A stretch of 33,116 bases of DNA from an uncultured Treponema sp. (GCA_937885475.1 CAKZZR010000031.1:1-33116), one strand, 5' to 3'; shown: positions 1 through 8,242, numbered from the stretch's first letter. Notes: generated by a model from the sequence alone, not told the origin. Program-made: numbers and translations.

Positions 1-2
1 TG

Positions 3-152
3 TCAAGAATCGATCCTGACTACAAGAACAATCCCGACATCAAGTGGAATTTCACAAAATTCCTCGTGGACCGCGACGGAACTGTAACCGACCGCTTTGA
101 ATCCACGGTGGAGCCGTCTAAAATTGACGAAAAAATCGCGGCTCTTCTGTAG
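3..152 (+). CDS. Glutathione peroxidase, C-terminal fragment (5' end outside window)
   Basis: The reading frame is open from the left edge and ends at the TAG at 150-152, giving the last 49 residues of a protein. The segment IKWNFTKFLVDRDG, followed by a GTV-RFEST-EPSKI-like tail, is the characteristic C-terminal part of the glutathione peroxidase family. It contains the Trp and Asn of the family's Cys/Gln/Trp/Asn catalytic tetrad (the WN of WNF). The active-site Cys or Sec would lie outside the window. Most bacterial members are thioredoxin-dependent hydroperoxide peroxidases, which fits the thioredoxin-reductase-like gene starting 24 nt downstream. The last residues follow the family pattern, so the 3' end looks intact. 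The family call is confident from a short piece; the substrate is inferred. Confidence 0.87.
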   Translation, partial: SRIDPDYKNNPDIKWNFTKFLVDRDGTVTDRFESTVEPSKIDEKIAALL

Positions 153-176
153 TCTGTGCCAAAAAGGGGGAATGCC

Positions 177-1082
177 ATGTACGATGTGATTATAATCGGT
201 GCCGGTCCTGCCGGAATTTCAAGCGCGCTGTATGCAAAGCGTGCCAATTTGAACGTGCTCGTTCTGTATCACGGTGAAAGCCAGCTTGAAAAAGCGGTGC
301 AGATAGACAATTACTATGGCTTTTCTCAGGGAATTTCAGGCGCGGACTTGTATCACAACGGAATCCAGCAGGCAAAAAATCTTGGGGTTGAAGTTCTTGA
401 CTCGGAGGTTACGAACATTCAGATTGCGACGGAAAAATCCTATCTCATTTCTGCCTCATCCGGGGAATATGAATGTGCCGCGCTCATCATTGCCACTGGG
501 AACAAAAAACTGCGTCCGCTTGGTGTAAAAAATCTTTCGGAACTTGAAGGGAAGGGCGTAAGCTACTGCGCCGTGTGCGACGGCTTCTTCTACCGAAAAA
601 AAGCCGTTGCCGTCATCGGAAATCAGCGCTACGCGTTGGAGGAGGCACTGCATCTTGCGAACATGGCATCTGCGGTTACGATTCTTACCGACGGAAAGCC
701 TTCTGCGCCGCTCCTGCAATTGCTTGAGGAAGCAAAAAAAGCCTTTCCTGCCGCACAAAAAATTGCGGTTGACGAGCGCAAGGTTACGGAAGTGCAGGGA
801 AGCAACAAGGTGAGCGGCGTTGCCTTTGCCGACGGTACCCCGCTTGCGTGCGACGGCGTGTTCGTGGCGCTGGGAAGTGCTGGCGGCGCTGATTTTGCAA
901 AAAAACTGGGGCTTTCGCTTTCTGGCGACAGCATCACCGTTGACGAAAAAATGGCGACCAACGCGCGTGGCGTTTTTGCTTGCGGCAACGTGAACGGAGG
1001 GCTTCTTCAGGTCTGCAAGGCTGTGTACGAGGGCGGTGTAGCAGGGCTTTCGGCAGTTGAATACGTCCGAAGCCTTCGCTAA
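177..1082 (+). CDS. Thioredoxin reductase-like flavoprotein lacking canonical NADPH motifs
   Basis: This 301-residue protein has the fold order of low-molecular-weight thioredoxin reductases. An N-terminal FAD-binding GAGPAG motif lies at residues 8-13, the redox pair C131-A-V-C134 followed by DG is in place, and a C-terminal FACGNV segment matches the family's FAD-contacting FAxGD motif. The second Rossmann signature, normally GGGxSA, reads GNQRYA (about 148-153), and the HRRxxxR 2'-phosphate-binding motif that should follow is absent (TDGKPSAP instead). It may therefore use ferredoxin or another donor, as described for the ferredoxin-dependent flavin thioredoxin reductases of clostridia and Gloeobacter. 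The ATG at 177 is chosen because AAAAAGGGGG lies just upstream; an in-frame GTG at 156 overlaps that site. It is probably co-transcribed with the peroxidase. Confidence 0.85.
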   Translation: MYDVIIIGAGPAGISSALYAKRANLNVLVLYHGESQLEKAVQIDNYYGFSQGISGADLYHNGIQQAKNLGVEVLDSEVTNIQIATEKSYLISASSGEYECAALIIATGNKKLRPLGVKNLSELEGKGVSYCAVCDGFFYRKKAVAVIGNQRYALEEALHLANMASAVTILTDGKPSAPLLQLLEEAKKAFPAAQKIAVDERKVTEVQGSNKVSGVAFADGTPLACDGVFVALGSAGGADFAKKLGLSLSGDSITVDEKMATNARGVFACGNVNGGLLQVCKAVYEGGVAGLSAVEYVRSLR

Positions 1083-1109
1083 AATAAGAAACAAACGCTA
1101 GTTATGAAA

Positions 1110-1166
1110 CGAATGCCGTTTTGTCCGCCACGGCTTGCGCGGGCAGGGGGCATTCGCTTTCTTTTA
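1110..1166 (+). terminator. Possible hairpin terminator or attenuator between reductase and CDF genes
   Basis: Eight-base arms CGAATGCC (1110-1117) and GGCATTCG (1149-1156) can pair around a GC-rich inner segment, and the right arm is followed by TTTCTTTT. It could be a weak intrinsic terminator or an attenuator separating the reductase gene from the CDF gene. No recognisable Mn riboswitch consensus was seen here. The loop is long and the U-tract is interrupted, so confidence is modest. Confidence 0.35.
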
Positions 1167-1183
1167 AAAAAAGGGGGATTTTT

Positions 1184-2302
1184 ATGGAATCGTCTTTGCG
1201 CGAAAAAACGATTGTCAGAACAAGCGTCATTGGAATTGCCGTTAACATTCTGCTTGCCGCAGGAAAAGCAATCGTCGGTATTTTCGCAAGCTCAATTGCC
1301 ATTGTGCTTGACGCGCTGAACAATCTAAGCGACGCGCTTTCTTCCATTATAACCATTGTCGGTGCAAAGCTCGCGCTCCGTCCGGCAGACAAGGAGCATC
1401 CGTTTGGGCATGGGCGAAGCGAATATCTTGCGGCGCTTATCATTTCGGTAATCATTTTGTATGCCGGCGTTACTTCTTTGGTTGAGGCGGTTAAAAAAAT
1501 ACGCGAGCCACAGACCCCGGAATACACGACAATTTCTCTCATCCTTGTTTTTGCGGCAGTCATCGTAAAGATTTTCCTTGGCTTGTTCGTAAAATCCGCA
1601 GGCAAAAAGGTGAATTCGCAGTCCTTGGTTGCTTCTGGGCAAGACGCGCTCATGGATTCTATCGTCTCTGCTTCCACCGGAATTACTGCCGTCGTATTCA
1701 TCCTTACCGGAAAATCCTTTGAGGCATGGCTTGCCGCCGTCATCTCGCTTCTGATTATAAAAAGCGGCATAGAACTTGTGCAGGAGACCGTAAGCGAAAT
1801 TCTCGGCCGCCGCATAGATGCCTCTCTTTCCAAGGACTTAAAGGCGACCATCGTTTCTGCCGACCCCGAGATTACCGGCGCATACGACCTGACGCTCAAC
1901 AACTACGGACCGGATCGCTATCTAGGTTCCGTTCATATTGAAGTTCCCGCGGAATGGTCTGCGTCAAAAATAGACGACGTAACGCGCAGAATTCAAAAGG
2001 CTGTCTACGACCAGCATTCCGTAATACTGAGCGCAGTGGGAATTTATTCCGTTAATTCCAAGAATTCCATTGCAGCACACATCAAGGACGAGATTGAGAC
2101 GCTCCGCAGCTCCTATCCCGATATCCTTCAGATTCACGGCTTCTATGCGGACGTTGAGAATAAGAAGCTATCGCTCGATGTTGTGGTTTCCTTTGATTCT
2201 GACGACATGAAAACCTGTTTTCACGATTTTAAAAGCGAGCTTGAGGAACACTTTTCTGACTACGAGATTAATATTCAGATGGATTCTGACGTAAGCGACT
2301 GA
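1184..2302 (+). CDS. Cation diffusion facilitator transporter, manganese-type metal site
   Basis: This 372-residue protein is a CDF-family cation efflux protein. Six hydrophobic segments fill roughly residues 12-200, and a cytoplasmic C-terminal domain follows. The signature after the second helix (DKEHPFGHGR, about 69-78) is typical. The transport-site residues visible are N46 and D50 in the second helix (NNLSD) and D154 and D158 in the fifth (DALMD). This N-D-D-D arrangement is the one described for manganese exporters such as pneumococcal MntE, not the H/D sites of zinc exporters. The C-terminal part, about 170 residues, is longer than a minimal family member and seems to hold a second alpha/beta module. 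The ATG at 1184 follows AAAGGGGGA; the frame is open upstream but has no better site. Mn specificity is inferred from the four residues. Confidence 0.9.
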   Translation: MESSLREKTIVRTSVIGIAVNILLAAGKAIVGIFASSIAIVLDALNNLSDALSSIITIVGAKLALRPADKEHPFGHGRSEYLAALIISVIILYAGVTSLVEAVKKIREPQTPEYTTISLILVFAAVIVKIFLGLFVKSAGKKVNSQSLVASGQDALMDSIVSASTGITAVVFILTGKSFEAWLAAVISLLIIKSGIELVQETVSEILGRRIDASLSKDLKATIVSADPEITGAYDLTLNNYGPDRYLGSVHIEVPAEWSASKIDDVTRRIQKAVYDQHSVILSAVGIYSVNSKNSIAAHIKDEIETLRSSYPDILQIHGFYADVENKKLSLDVVVSFDSDDMKTCFHDFKSELEEHFSDYEINIQMDSDVSD

Positions 2303-2317
2303 TGGGATTGGTAGGTT

Positions 2318-2752
2318 ATGAACGAAGACAAATATGAATGCCTGAAATTGAAGAACCAGCTGTGCTTTCCGCTGTATGCGGCTTCCCGCGAGATTCTGCG
2401 AAAGTACACACCATTTCTTTCTGAACTGGATTTGACGTACACGCAGTATATTGTGATGATGGTTCTGTGGGAGGAAAAAACGCTTACGGTGGGCGAGCTT
2501 GGAAAGCGGCTCCTTTTGGACACAGGCACGCTTTCTCCGCTTCTGAAGGCGATGGAAAAAAAGAATCTGCTTCGCCGGACCAGAGATACGAGCGATGAGC
2601 GGATTGTGAAGCTTGCGATTACGCCGGAAGGCGAGGCGCTTAAGGAAAAGGCCGCCGAAGTTCCTGCAAAAATCGGCTCCTGCATTCATATTGAGCCTAA
2701 AGAAGCCCAAGAATTGTATACTTTATTATACAAGATGATAGAAAATCTGTAA
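2318..2752 (+). CDS. OhrR-type MarR-family peroxide-sensing repressor
   Basis: A 144-residue MarR-family winged-helix regulator. The N-terminal LCFPLYAASREI segment is the hallmark of the OhrR branch, and C16 matches the reactive peroxide-sensing cysteine (Cys15 of B. subtilis, Cys22 of Xanthomonas). A further cysteine, C122, lies 106 residues later, close to the Cys22-Cys127 spacing of two-cysteine OhrR proteins that form an intersubunit disulphide. The wing region reads RRTRDTSDERIVKLAITPEG, as usual for the family. It starts 15 nt after the CDF gene, so it is probably in the same transcript as the peroxidase, reductase and transporter and is likely to repress that unit when organic peroxides are absent. 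No OhrR operator could be checked, because the operon promoter lies outside the window. Confidence 0.9.
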   Translation: MNEDKYECLKLKNQLCFPLYAASREILRKYTPFLSELDLTYTQYIVMMVLWEEKTLTVGELGKRLLLDTGTLSPLLKAMEKKNLLRRTRDTSDERIVKLAITPEGEALKEKAAEVPAKIGSCIHIEPKEAQELYTLLYKMIENL

Positions 2753-2801
2753 AAAAAATACCGCGGAAACTGCTTTTTACGGCTTCCGCGGTATTTTTTT
2801 T
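2751..2801. terminator. Bidirectional intrinsic terminator
   Basis: The arms TACCGCGGAA and TTCCGCGGTA form a perfect GC-rich stem, flanked by an A8 tract on the left and a T8 tract on the right. It can therefore stop transcripts arriving from either side. It overlaps the stop codon of the OhrR gene and lies 25 nt beyond the stop of the convergent cyclase gene. Confidence 0.9.
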
Positions 2802-2825
2802 AGCTTTCCATTTTTGCAGGATTCA

Positions 2826-5618
2826 CTATTTTGTTGCCATCGTGAATACGCCGTCCCATACTTCGGGAAGGCCGTTTTTTACAAAGTCAGAGCAGCGCTT
2901 CATGAAGGTCTTTGAGGATTCGTCCTCCGGGAACAGTTCGTCTGCCTGCTTGAAAAATGCATATGCCTTTTTCAAGTCCTCGGCGTCCTTTGGGGCATTC
3001 GGCGTGTCCGCGCCGTGCAGGTACCATTTCATTCCCTTGTTGAACAGGTCTGCCGCTTGAATCTGCTTTTCAGGAAGCTCATCCTTAAGTCCAAGGATGT
3101 TGTAGATGCCAACCGGGCGGTTCACGTTTACGACGCGCACATAGTCAAATTTACGCGCCACAAGCTTTCCTTCGTTCGCGCCGGAATTTGCCTTCTGCCA
3201 GGTGCTTTCCGAACACATAATCCATGAGCCGTATTCCTTGTTCGTTCCTTCAAGACGGCTTGCAAGGTTCACGTTGTTTCCCATGACGGTGTAGTTCAGC
3301 TTGCCTTCCGTTCCCATGTTGCCAACTACCATTTTTCCGGTGTTAAGACCTACTCGGGAATGCAGGTAGAACGGTTCTCCGGTGCGTGGGTTTATCGGAA
3401 GCTCGTCCTTGTATTCCTCGTTGAATTTCTTTTCTGCCTGAAGCATGCGTATTGCGGCAACGCAGGCGTCAAAAGCATTGTTTTCTGACGGAATCGGAGC
3501 GCCAAAGAACGACACGATTTCGTCTCCAACGTATTTATCAATCGTTCCGCGTGCCTCAAGAATCGCGTCGCTCAGAACGCCAAGGTACTTGTTCAGAACG
3601 TCTACCAGGCGGGCGGCACCCTGTTCCTCGCCGGCTTCGTTGTTGATGACCTCCGTAAATCCGCTGAACGTCTTTACGTCAGAAAAGAGCGCCGTCAGAT
3701 ATTTGTTTTCGCCACCGAGCGCCGCGTATTTTTCTGGGTTCTTGACGATAAGGTCAACATATGCCGGAGAAACATAGGAACCGAACGTTGCCTGAATGAA
3801 TTTCTTGTCCTTTTCGCTGGAACGGAACCGGATTGCCGTAATTATTATGTAGCACGAAAGCACGAGCATGGTTGACGCTACAACGGGAATATAGATTGAC
3901 GCGCACGCCATGAGCAAAACTGGCACTCCAAGCACTATGAACAGAAGTCCGCCGCCTAAAAGGTTCTGCAAAAGGACGCTCCGCTTTGAATGAAAGCCGA
4001 ACACGGCTATGGAAAGCAAGGCGGCCGCAATAAAGCCCCAGTGCCAGCCGACCGGTGTGATGAAGGAGCGGTTCATAATCGTGTTGTATACGTTTGCGTG
4101 CGTTCCAACGTTCGGGTAGCCGTTGTGGAACGGCGTTGAGCCCAAATCGGTGGTACCGCTTCCGGTATTGCCGATAATGCAGAATTTGTCCTTGAATTTT
4201 TCCTGAAGCTCCTGATAATAGTAGGCAAAATCCTCCGCGTCAAGCGCAAGTTCCTGCACCAGGGCGGAAAATTCCGCGCTTTCTGCCGTAAATTCCGCAA
4301 GCTCTTGGAACGCGTCTCCTGCCGTAAAGAAATAGGCGTTCTCAAAAAAACGCTGGCGAAGCTCAAAATACTGCGCGTATGTCTCGTCGCTCACGCCGCC
4401 TTCTATTGCTTTGCCGACCGCGTCATAGCCCTTAAGGCAGTCAAGAATGTACGTACGGAATTCCTCAATTTCGTTGTAGTCGCTTACGAGCTCCTTGTAT
4501 TCGCTACGGTAGGCAAGGGGAGCGCCGCTCTCATCGGTAAGGTCAAAGTCTTCCAGCGTATCCAGCGCGCGCAGTCCTGCGATTATGTCGTTCTCAAGCT
4601 GTCTGAGGTTCCAAAGAAAGAACACGGAGCAGTGCTTGAACGATGTGCGGTCCTCGTCAATTTCTTCCGAGGTGTTTCCGTCCGCGTCCGTTACGGTTTT
4701 TGTTGCGCTGAATGGCTTTTTGAGCCAGTTTATGAGCATGTAACCTTCGTCGTCCAACGGAATGCGCACGGTCTGCTTTTCGGTTTCGCCGGGGAAGGTG
4801 CAGTCATGCAAAACAAGAAGCCGTTTTCTAAGCTCGATTTTTTCAGGCTGAATGATTTTAAGAAGCGGGGCGGTCGCAAGCTGCCCAAGCGCACCGTCAT
4901 CATAGGCAATGAGCGGCTTTATGCGCCGTCGCGTTCCGTCGGCATCTATTTTTACGTTTGTAAATCCGGCTCCGCGCGCCCTGGTAATAAGCGTCTGCAA
5001 TGCCGGCGAAAATTCCCGGTAGCTTTTGTGGTTCTGAATTTTGTCGAACCAACCGCTTTCATCAGAAAAATCGTACAAAAAGCGCTTCGCGGCGTAGCCT
5101 ATGTCTTCGTCCTCATAGCGGATGTTCAGGTCGCCGGCATTTATAGTAAGCCACGTGTTGCCAAAAAACTGGACGGCGCTTCCAAAATACGCGTCGTTGT
5201 CCTTGAACAACTGGTCAATTTTAGCGCCGTTCTGCTGTGGCGACTGCCGTATTTGGTTCAGAATGTCCTGATTCACGGATTTTTGCGAGGGCGAAAGATA
5301 CTCAATATCGAATACCGCAGTTTTTGCGCCAAGCTCTCGCATCATCATAAGGCTGTCCGCAATTTTGTCTCGCGTCCATGGCCATTCGCCCATGTGCTCA
5401 AGGGCAAGGTCATCAATGTCTACCAGCATGACTTCGTCGCATTCCTTTGGAGCCTTGTGCAAAAGGAGCATGATGTCATACACGCGAAAGTCAAACTTGC
5501 TGAGCAAGCCGAATTTTCCCATTACGCCCCAGAACAGAATCAGAACGGCAACGGCTAAAAGTCCCGCAATGCTCCGTCTGGACAGTTTTTTTCCTTCATT
5601 CTCTTCGTCATTTTTCAT
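2826..5618 (-). CDS. CHASE2-domain membrane class III adenylate/guanylate cyclase
   Basis: A 930-residue sensor cyclase. A first membrane helix (about 15-36) precedes a periplasmic CHASE2-type region beginning KFDFRVYDIMLLL, with the usual VDIDDLALEHMGEWPWTRD segment. This region runs to about residue 515 (GSTPFHNGYPNVGTHANVYN). Three hydrophobic helices (about 525-596) follow, then the catalytic domain. Metal-binding aspartates are D647 (LFSD) and D699 (YVGDE), K695 is the purine-contacting lysine candidate, and R788 the transition-state arginine. The position usually Asp in adenylate cyclases (GDxVN) is Asn (GNNVN, 781-782), so base specificity is uncertain. A helical C-terminal tail (about 850-915) may be TPR-like. 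An acidic, helix-rich stretch around 330-480 enlarges CHASE2 beyond its usual size. The ATG at 5618 has only a poor ribosome site. It is divergent from the exported-protein operon. Confidence 0.88.
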   Translation of the reverse strand: MKNDEENEGKKLSRRSIAGLLAVAVLILFWGVMGKFGLLSKFDFRVYDIMLLLHKAPKECDEVMLVDIDDLALEHMGEWPWTRDKIADSLMMMRELGAKTAVFDIEYLSPSQKSVNQDILNQIRQSPQQNGAKIDQLFKDNDAYFGSAVQFFGNTWLTINAGDLNIRYEDEDIGYAAKRFLYDFSDESGWFDKIQNHKSYREFSPALQTLITRARGAGFTNVKIDADGTRRRIKPLIAYDDGALGQLATAPLLKIIQPEKIELRKRLLVLHDCTFPGETEKQTVRIPLDDEGYMLINWLKKPFSATKTVTDADGNTSEEIDEDRTSFKHCSVFFLWNLRQLENDIIAGLRALDTLEDFDLTDESGAPLAYRSEYKELVSDYNEIEEFRTYILDCLKGYDAVGKAIEGGVSDETYAQYFELRQRFFENAYFFTAGDAFQELAEFTAESAEFSALVQELALDAEDFAYYYQELQEKFKDKFCIIGNTGSGTTDLGSTPFHNGYPNVGTHANVYNTIMNRSFITPVGWHWGFIAAALLSIAVFGFHSKRSVLLQNLLGGGLLFIVLGVPVLLMACASIYIPVVASTMLVLSCYIIITAIRFRSSEKDKKFIQATFGSYVSPAYVDLIVKNPEKYAALGGENKYLTALFSDVKTFSGFTEVINNEAGEEQGAARLVDVLNKYLGVLSDAILEARGTIDKYVGDEIVSFFGAPIPSENNAFDACVAAIRMLQAEKKFNEEYKDELPINPRTGEPFYLHSRVGLNTGKMVVGNMGTEGKLNYTVMGNNVNLASRLEGTNKEYGSWIMCSESTWQKANSGANEGKLVARKFDYVRVVNVNRPVGIYNILGLKDELPEKQIQAADLFNKGMKWYLHGADTPNAPKDAEDLKKAYAFFKQADELFPEDESSKTFMKRCSDFVKNGLPEVWDGVFTMATK

Positions 5619-5681
5619 CTTGTACCAACTTGTATTTGTTTTTCAAAAAATCCTATTTTGTTGCTATTTATATAGAAAGAT

Positions 5682-5710
5682 TTGAAAAAGGTCTTTTCTA
5701 AAAGTATAAC
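5682..5710 (+). promoter_or_regulatory. Sigma-70-type promoter of the exported-protein operon
   Basis: A TTGAAA -35 box (5682-5687) and a TATAAC -10 box (5705-5710) are separated by exactly 17 nt. The short inverted arms GAAAA and TTTTC lie in the spacer region and could bind a regulator. The start codon of the first gene lies 31 nt after the -10 box. It is the best promoter match in the region between the divergent cyclase and this operon. Confidence 0.6.
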
Positions 5711-5741
5711 ACCCATTATAATAAATTGTAAGGAATATACT

Positions 5742-6191
5742 ATGAAAAAGAGAATTCTGTTTATCAATTTGTTGGTTTTTGCGGCAATTTCCGTTCATGC
5801 GCAGAGCGCACAAAAGCTGGGCGAGATGATTTCCTCAGAAAAATTAACGAAGGGTCAGGTGGCATATCTTTCTGCAACATACCAAAAAAGCGTTTCTGAC
5901 GACGCTTCTGAGGCAGAAGCATTTGAAGCGCTTGTTGAGCAGGGATTTTTTACTTACAGCGATGCCGCTGATGACGTTGCGGACTTAGGAACCGCGGCGT
6001 TTTTATGTGCGCGGGCAACAGACCTCAAGGGCGGCTTGTTCTATACGTTGTTCCATAATGCCCGCTATGCGTTCAAGGAGCTAAAGGCTAAGGGCGTTCT
6101 TCCGCCGGAGGCTGATCCGTCCATGACGTTAAATGGTCGCGATGCCATTGCAATTATGAACGGCTGCATTGAATTGAGAGGGAAAGAGTAA
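5742..6191 (+). CDS. Small exported protein of unknown function
   Basis: I do not recognise this 149-residue protein. It begins MKKRILFINLLVFAAISVHAQ, a clear signal peptide with probable cleavage after HAQ or VHA, so the mature part of about 128 residues is predicted to be periplasmic. The mature region is mainly helical and acidic, with a conserved-looking LTKGQVAYLSATY segment and a GRDAIAIMNGCIEL end. The ATG at 5742 follows AAGGAATATACT; an upstream in-frame start at 5682 would spoil the signal peptide and falls on the promoter. Its stop codon overlaps the next start by one base (TAATG), so translation is probably coupled to the outer membrane protein gene. A role as partner or chaperone of that protein is possible but unproven. 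Confidence 0.8.
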   Translation: MKKRILFINLLVFAAISVHAQSAQKLGEMISSEKLTKGQVAYLSATYQKSVSDDASEAEAFEALVEQGFFTYSDAADDVADLGTAAFLCARATDLKGGLFYTLFHNARYAFKELKAKGVLPPEADPSMTLNGRDAIAIMNGCIELRGKE

Positions 6192-7381
6192 TGAAAAAGA
6201 TTAAAAAATACGCGCTTCTTTCTATTATATTGACTGGAACGGCTTCGGTATGGGCTATCGAGACCGGCGGACTTATCACGAATAATTCATCCTTCAAGAC
6301 GAATTCCGAACAGGATTTCAAGCTTGATCAAGTGAACCGCGCTTCGTTGTGGCTTCGTGCTCCAATCAGCGCAGACGGAAAAAGTTATTTTGCAGGAGAG
6401 GCGCTGTACGAGTTTGAAAAGGACTTTGACGAGGATACAACGACCCATACGCTTGATTCCGACTTGTTCAAACTCGTGCTGTATAAAAAGCAGGGAACGA
6501 ACAACTTTTTCCTTTCTGCAGGACGGTTTTTCTATTCTGATTTGAGCAATTACGTGTATGGTCAGAATGCGGACGGTCTTTTGCTTGACTATTCAGGCAT
6601 TCATCTTGGCGTTTCTGCCTTTGGTGCGTACACAGGACTTTTGAATTCACACACAACATCGATGATTTCCTCTGATGCCTTTGGTGATGAAGATGCGTTT
6701 GAAAAGGATACCGACGTTCTGTATGATCTTGCAGAAAAATATGTGGTTGGCGCGCTTACGCTCCGTCTTAAAAATCTTGCAGGTCATGACATAAGCGGTC
6801 AGTTCCTTGGCACGTTCCGTGTTGAAAACAATCCGTTCAACCGCATGTATGCGACGGTTTCTTTCAACGGTCCGGTGGTAAGGGGCGTGTACTACAATGC
6901 GGGAACGACCTTCGGCTTCTATTCGTATGACGGAAGCTCTGTAAAAACGTCGAACCTTTCCAATGCATCGCTTACATATTATACAAGCGGCTCCATTCCG
7001 GCTTCTGTTGGTCTGAGCGGCGTATATGCAAGCGGCGAGCAGGGAGGTCTTTCCCCGTTCATTGGTTTTACAAAGGCGACGGCAACGTATTCTTATGAGG
7101 AGCCTATTTACAGCGGAATCATAAAGGCTGGACTTCATGCTTCTGTAAAGCCTATAAAGCCATTGCTTCTTTCTGCTTCCGGCGACGTGGTGTTTGATGC
7201 GGCAAGCGGTGATGATTCCGATGAGATTGAATACACCGGATTCCAGTATCAGGTGGGCGCGCACTGGCAGGTGCTGAGCGACGTTATGCTTGGTGCAAAT
7301 TTAACGCAGTATTTTGACAAAGATAATGATGACGACAAAAATCGTACGTCAATTCAGATTAAGGCTGTCATTTCGTTCTAA
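6191..7381 (+). CDS. Putative outer membrane beta-barrel protein
   Basis: This 396-residue protein has a signal peptide (KYALLSIILTGTASVWA, cleavage about residue 23). The mature part has many alternating hydrophobic/polar strands rich in Tyr, Phe, Gly and Ser. The chain ends in IQIKAVISF, a terminal strand finishing in phenylalanine as is usual for outer membrane barrels recognised by the BAM machinery. About 14-18 strands would fit the length. No conserved family name can be assigned by eye. An acidic segment near the C-terminus (YFDKDNDDDKNR) looks like a surface or periplasmic turn. The start overlaps the stop of the preceding exported protein. A porin or surface-exposed adhesin-like barrel is the most reasonable reading. 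Confidence 0.72.
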   Translation: MKKIKKYALLSIILTGTASVWAIETGGLITNNSSFKTNSEQDFKLDQVNRASLWLRAPISADGKSYFAGEALYEFEKDFDEDTTTHTLDSDLFKLVLYKKQGTNNFFLSAGRFFYSDLSNYVYGQNADGLLLDYSGIHLGVSAFGAYTGLLNSHTTSMISSDAFGDEDAFEKDTDVLYDLAEKYVVGALTLRLKNLAGHDISGQFLGTFRVENNPFNRMYATVSFNGPVVRGVYYNAGTTFGFYSYDGSSVKTSNLSNASLTYYTSGSIPASVGLSGVYASGEQGGLSPFIGFTKATATYSYEEPIYSGIIKAGLHASVKPIKPLLLSASGDVVFDAASGDDSDEIEYTGFQYQVGAHWQVLSDVMLGANLTQYFDKDNDDDKNRTSIQIKAVISF

Positions 7382-7399
7382 CACATAAGGGGGTAGTGT

Positions 7400-8242
7400 A
7401 TGAAAAAGAGTATCCGTTCCGTTCTGCTTGCGGGAGTTATGCTTTCTGGCTGCGCAGGACTTTTTGCGATGGACGCTGTCGTTACTTCTGCTGTAGGAAA
7501 GGCAGAGGTTTTGCGCGGCAACACATGGGTTGCGCTTTCTGCCGGAGACACGCTCAAGAAGGGCGATGTCATTCAGACAGGTTTTAAGAGCAGCCTTTCA
7601 CTTGCAATAAAGGATTCAAAGGTTGAGATTGCCGCGCTTACCCGCATGACGATTGAGCAGCTTGTTGAAAAGGAAACGAAGGACGAGACTCGCTTGTATT
7701 TGGATACAGGCAAGGTAAAGTCTGAGGTTAATAAAACAGAAAACCGACGCGTTGGCTTTGTCGTTCGCTCGCCGGTTGCAACCGCTTCTGTCCGCGGTAC
7801 GGTATGGGAAATGGAAAATACGTTCCGTTCCACCAATATCACGACGGACGAGGGATTGGTTTCTGCATGGCCGACTGAAAACCAAGGCAGCGTGATTTCT
7901 ACAGATGAAGAGGATGCCGCACCGGAAGCTCCGGCTGTAGCAGGAAATACTCCGTATGCCGTTTCAAGCGGTGAGTCTGGTGCGGGCGCGGTTAATGTGG
8001 CTGCTGGTCAAAAAACTGGCTTTGACACGAACGGCGGCATGACGTCCTCTCAGTCAAATGCGTATGCCAGTGCGCGCGGAATGCAGGGCAGCACGATGTC
8101 TGCGGCTTCTGCCGAGGCGGATCGTATGCCGGGCGGCGGCGCTCCGGTTCCGCAGGGTGGTTTTGGCGCAGAGCCGGGCGTGGCTTCTGGCTCCGGCGGC
8201 GGAACAGGAACGCTTGTCGTGAACGTTCTGCCTGCGGAATAA
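7400..8242 (+). CDS. FecR-domain exported protein, possible lipoprotein
   Basis: A 280-residue exported protein with a FecR domain. After the signal sequence (about 1-24) it shows the FecR pattern: VGKAEVLRGNTWVALSAGDT, then KKGDVIQTGFKSSLSLAI, and later a VRSPVATASVRGTVWEME segment, which is the family's most conserved feature (about 122-142). Classic FecR senses TonB-receptor state and controls a sigma factor, but spirochaete FecR-domain proteins usually lack that partner and none is nearby. The residues LSGC at about 16-19 form a lipobox-like sequence, although cleavage after LFA is also plausible. The C-terminal third (about 165-280) is low-complexity, rich in Gly, Ala, Ser and Pro. It follows AAGGGGGTAGTGT and lies 18 nt after the barrel gene, so it is probably in the same operon. 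Confidence 0.85.
   Translation: MKKSIRSVLLAGVMLSGCAGLFAMDAVVTSAVGKAEVLRGNTWVALSAGDTLKKGDVIQTGFKSSLSLAIKDSKVEIAALTRMTIEQLVEKETKDETRLYLDTGKVKSEVNKTENRRVGFVVRSPVATASVRGTVWEMENTFRSTNITTDEGLVSAWPTENQGSVISTDEEDAAPEAPAVAGNTPYAVSSGESGAGAVNVAAGQKTGFDTNGGMTSSQSNAYASARGMQGSTMSAASAEADRMPGGGAPVPQGGFGAEPGVASGSGGGTGTLVVNVLPAE

Noticed and set aside
156..176. GTG start giving a longer thioredoxin-reductase-like protein
   Set aside because: The extension covers the ribosome-binding site and displaces the FAD motif from its usual place at the N-terminus.
4305..5558. A 417-codon open frame antisense to the cyclase gene
   Set aside because: It lies fully inside the well-supported cyclase gene, has basic low-complexity composition and no domain or ribosome site; it reflects codon bias of the real gene.
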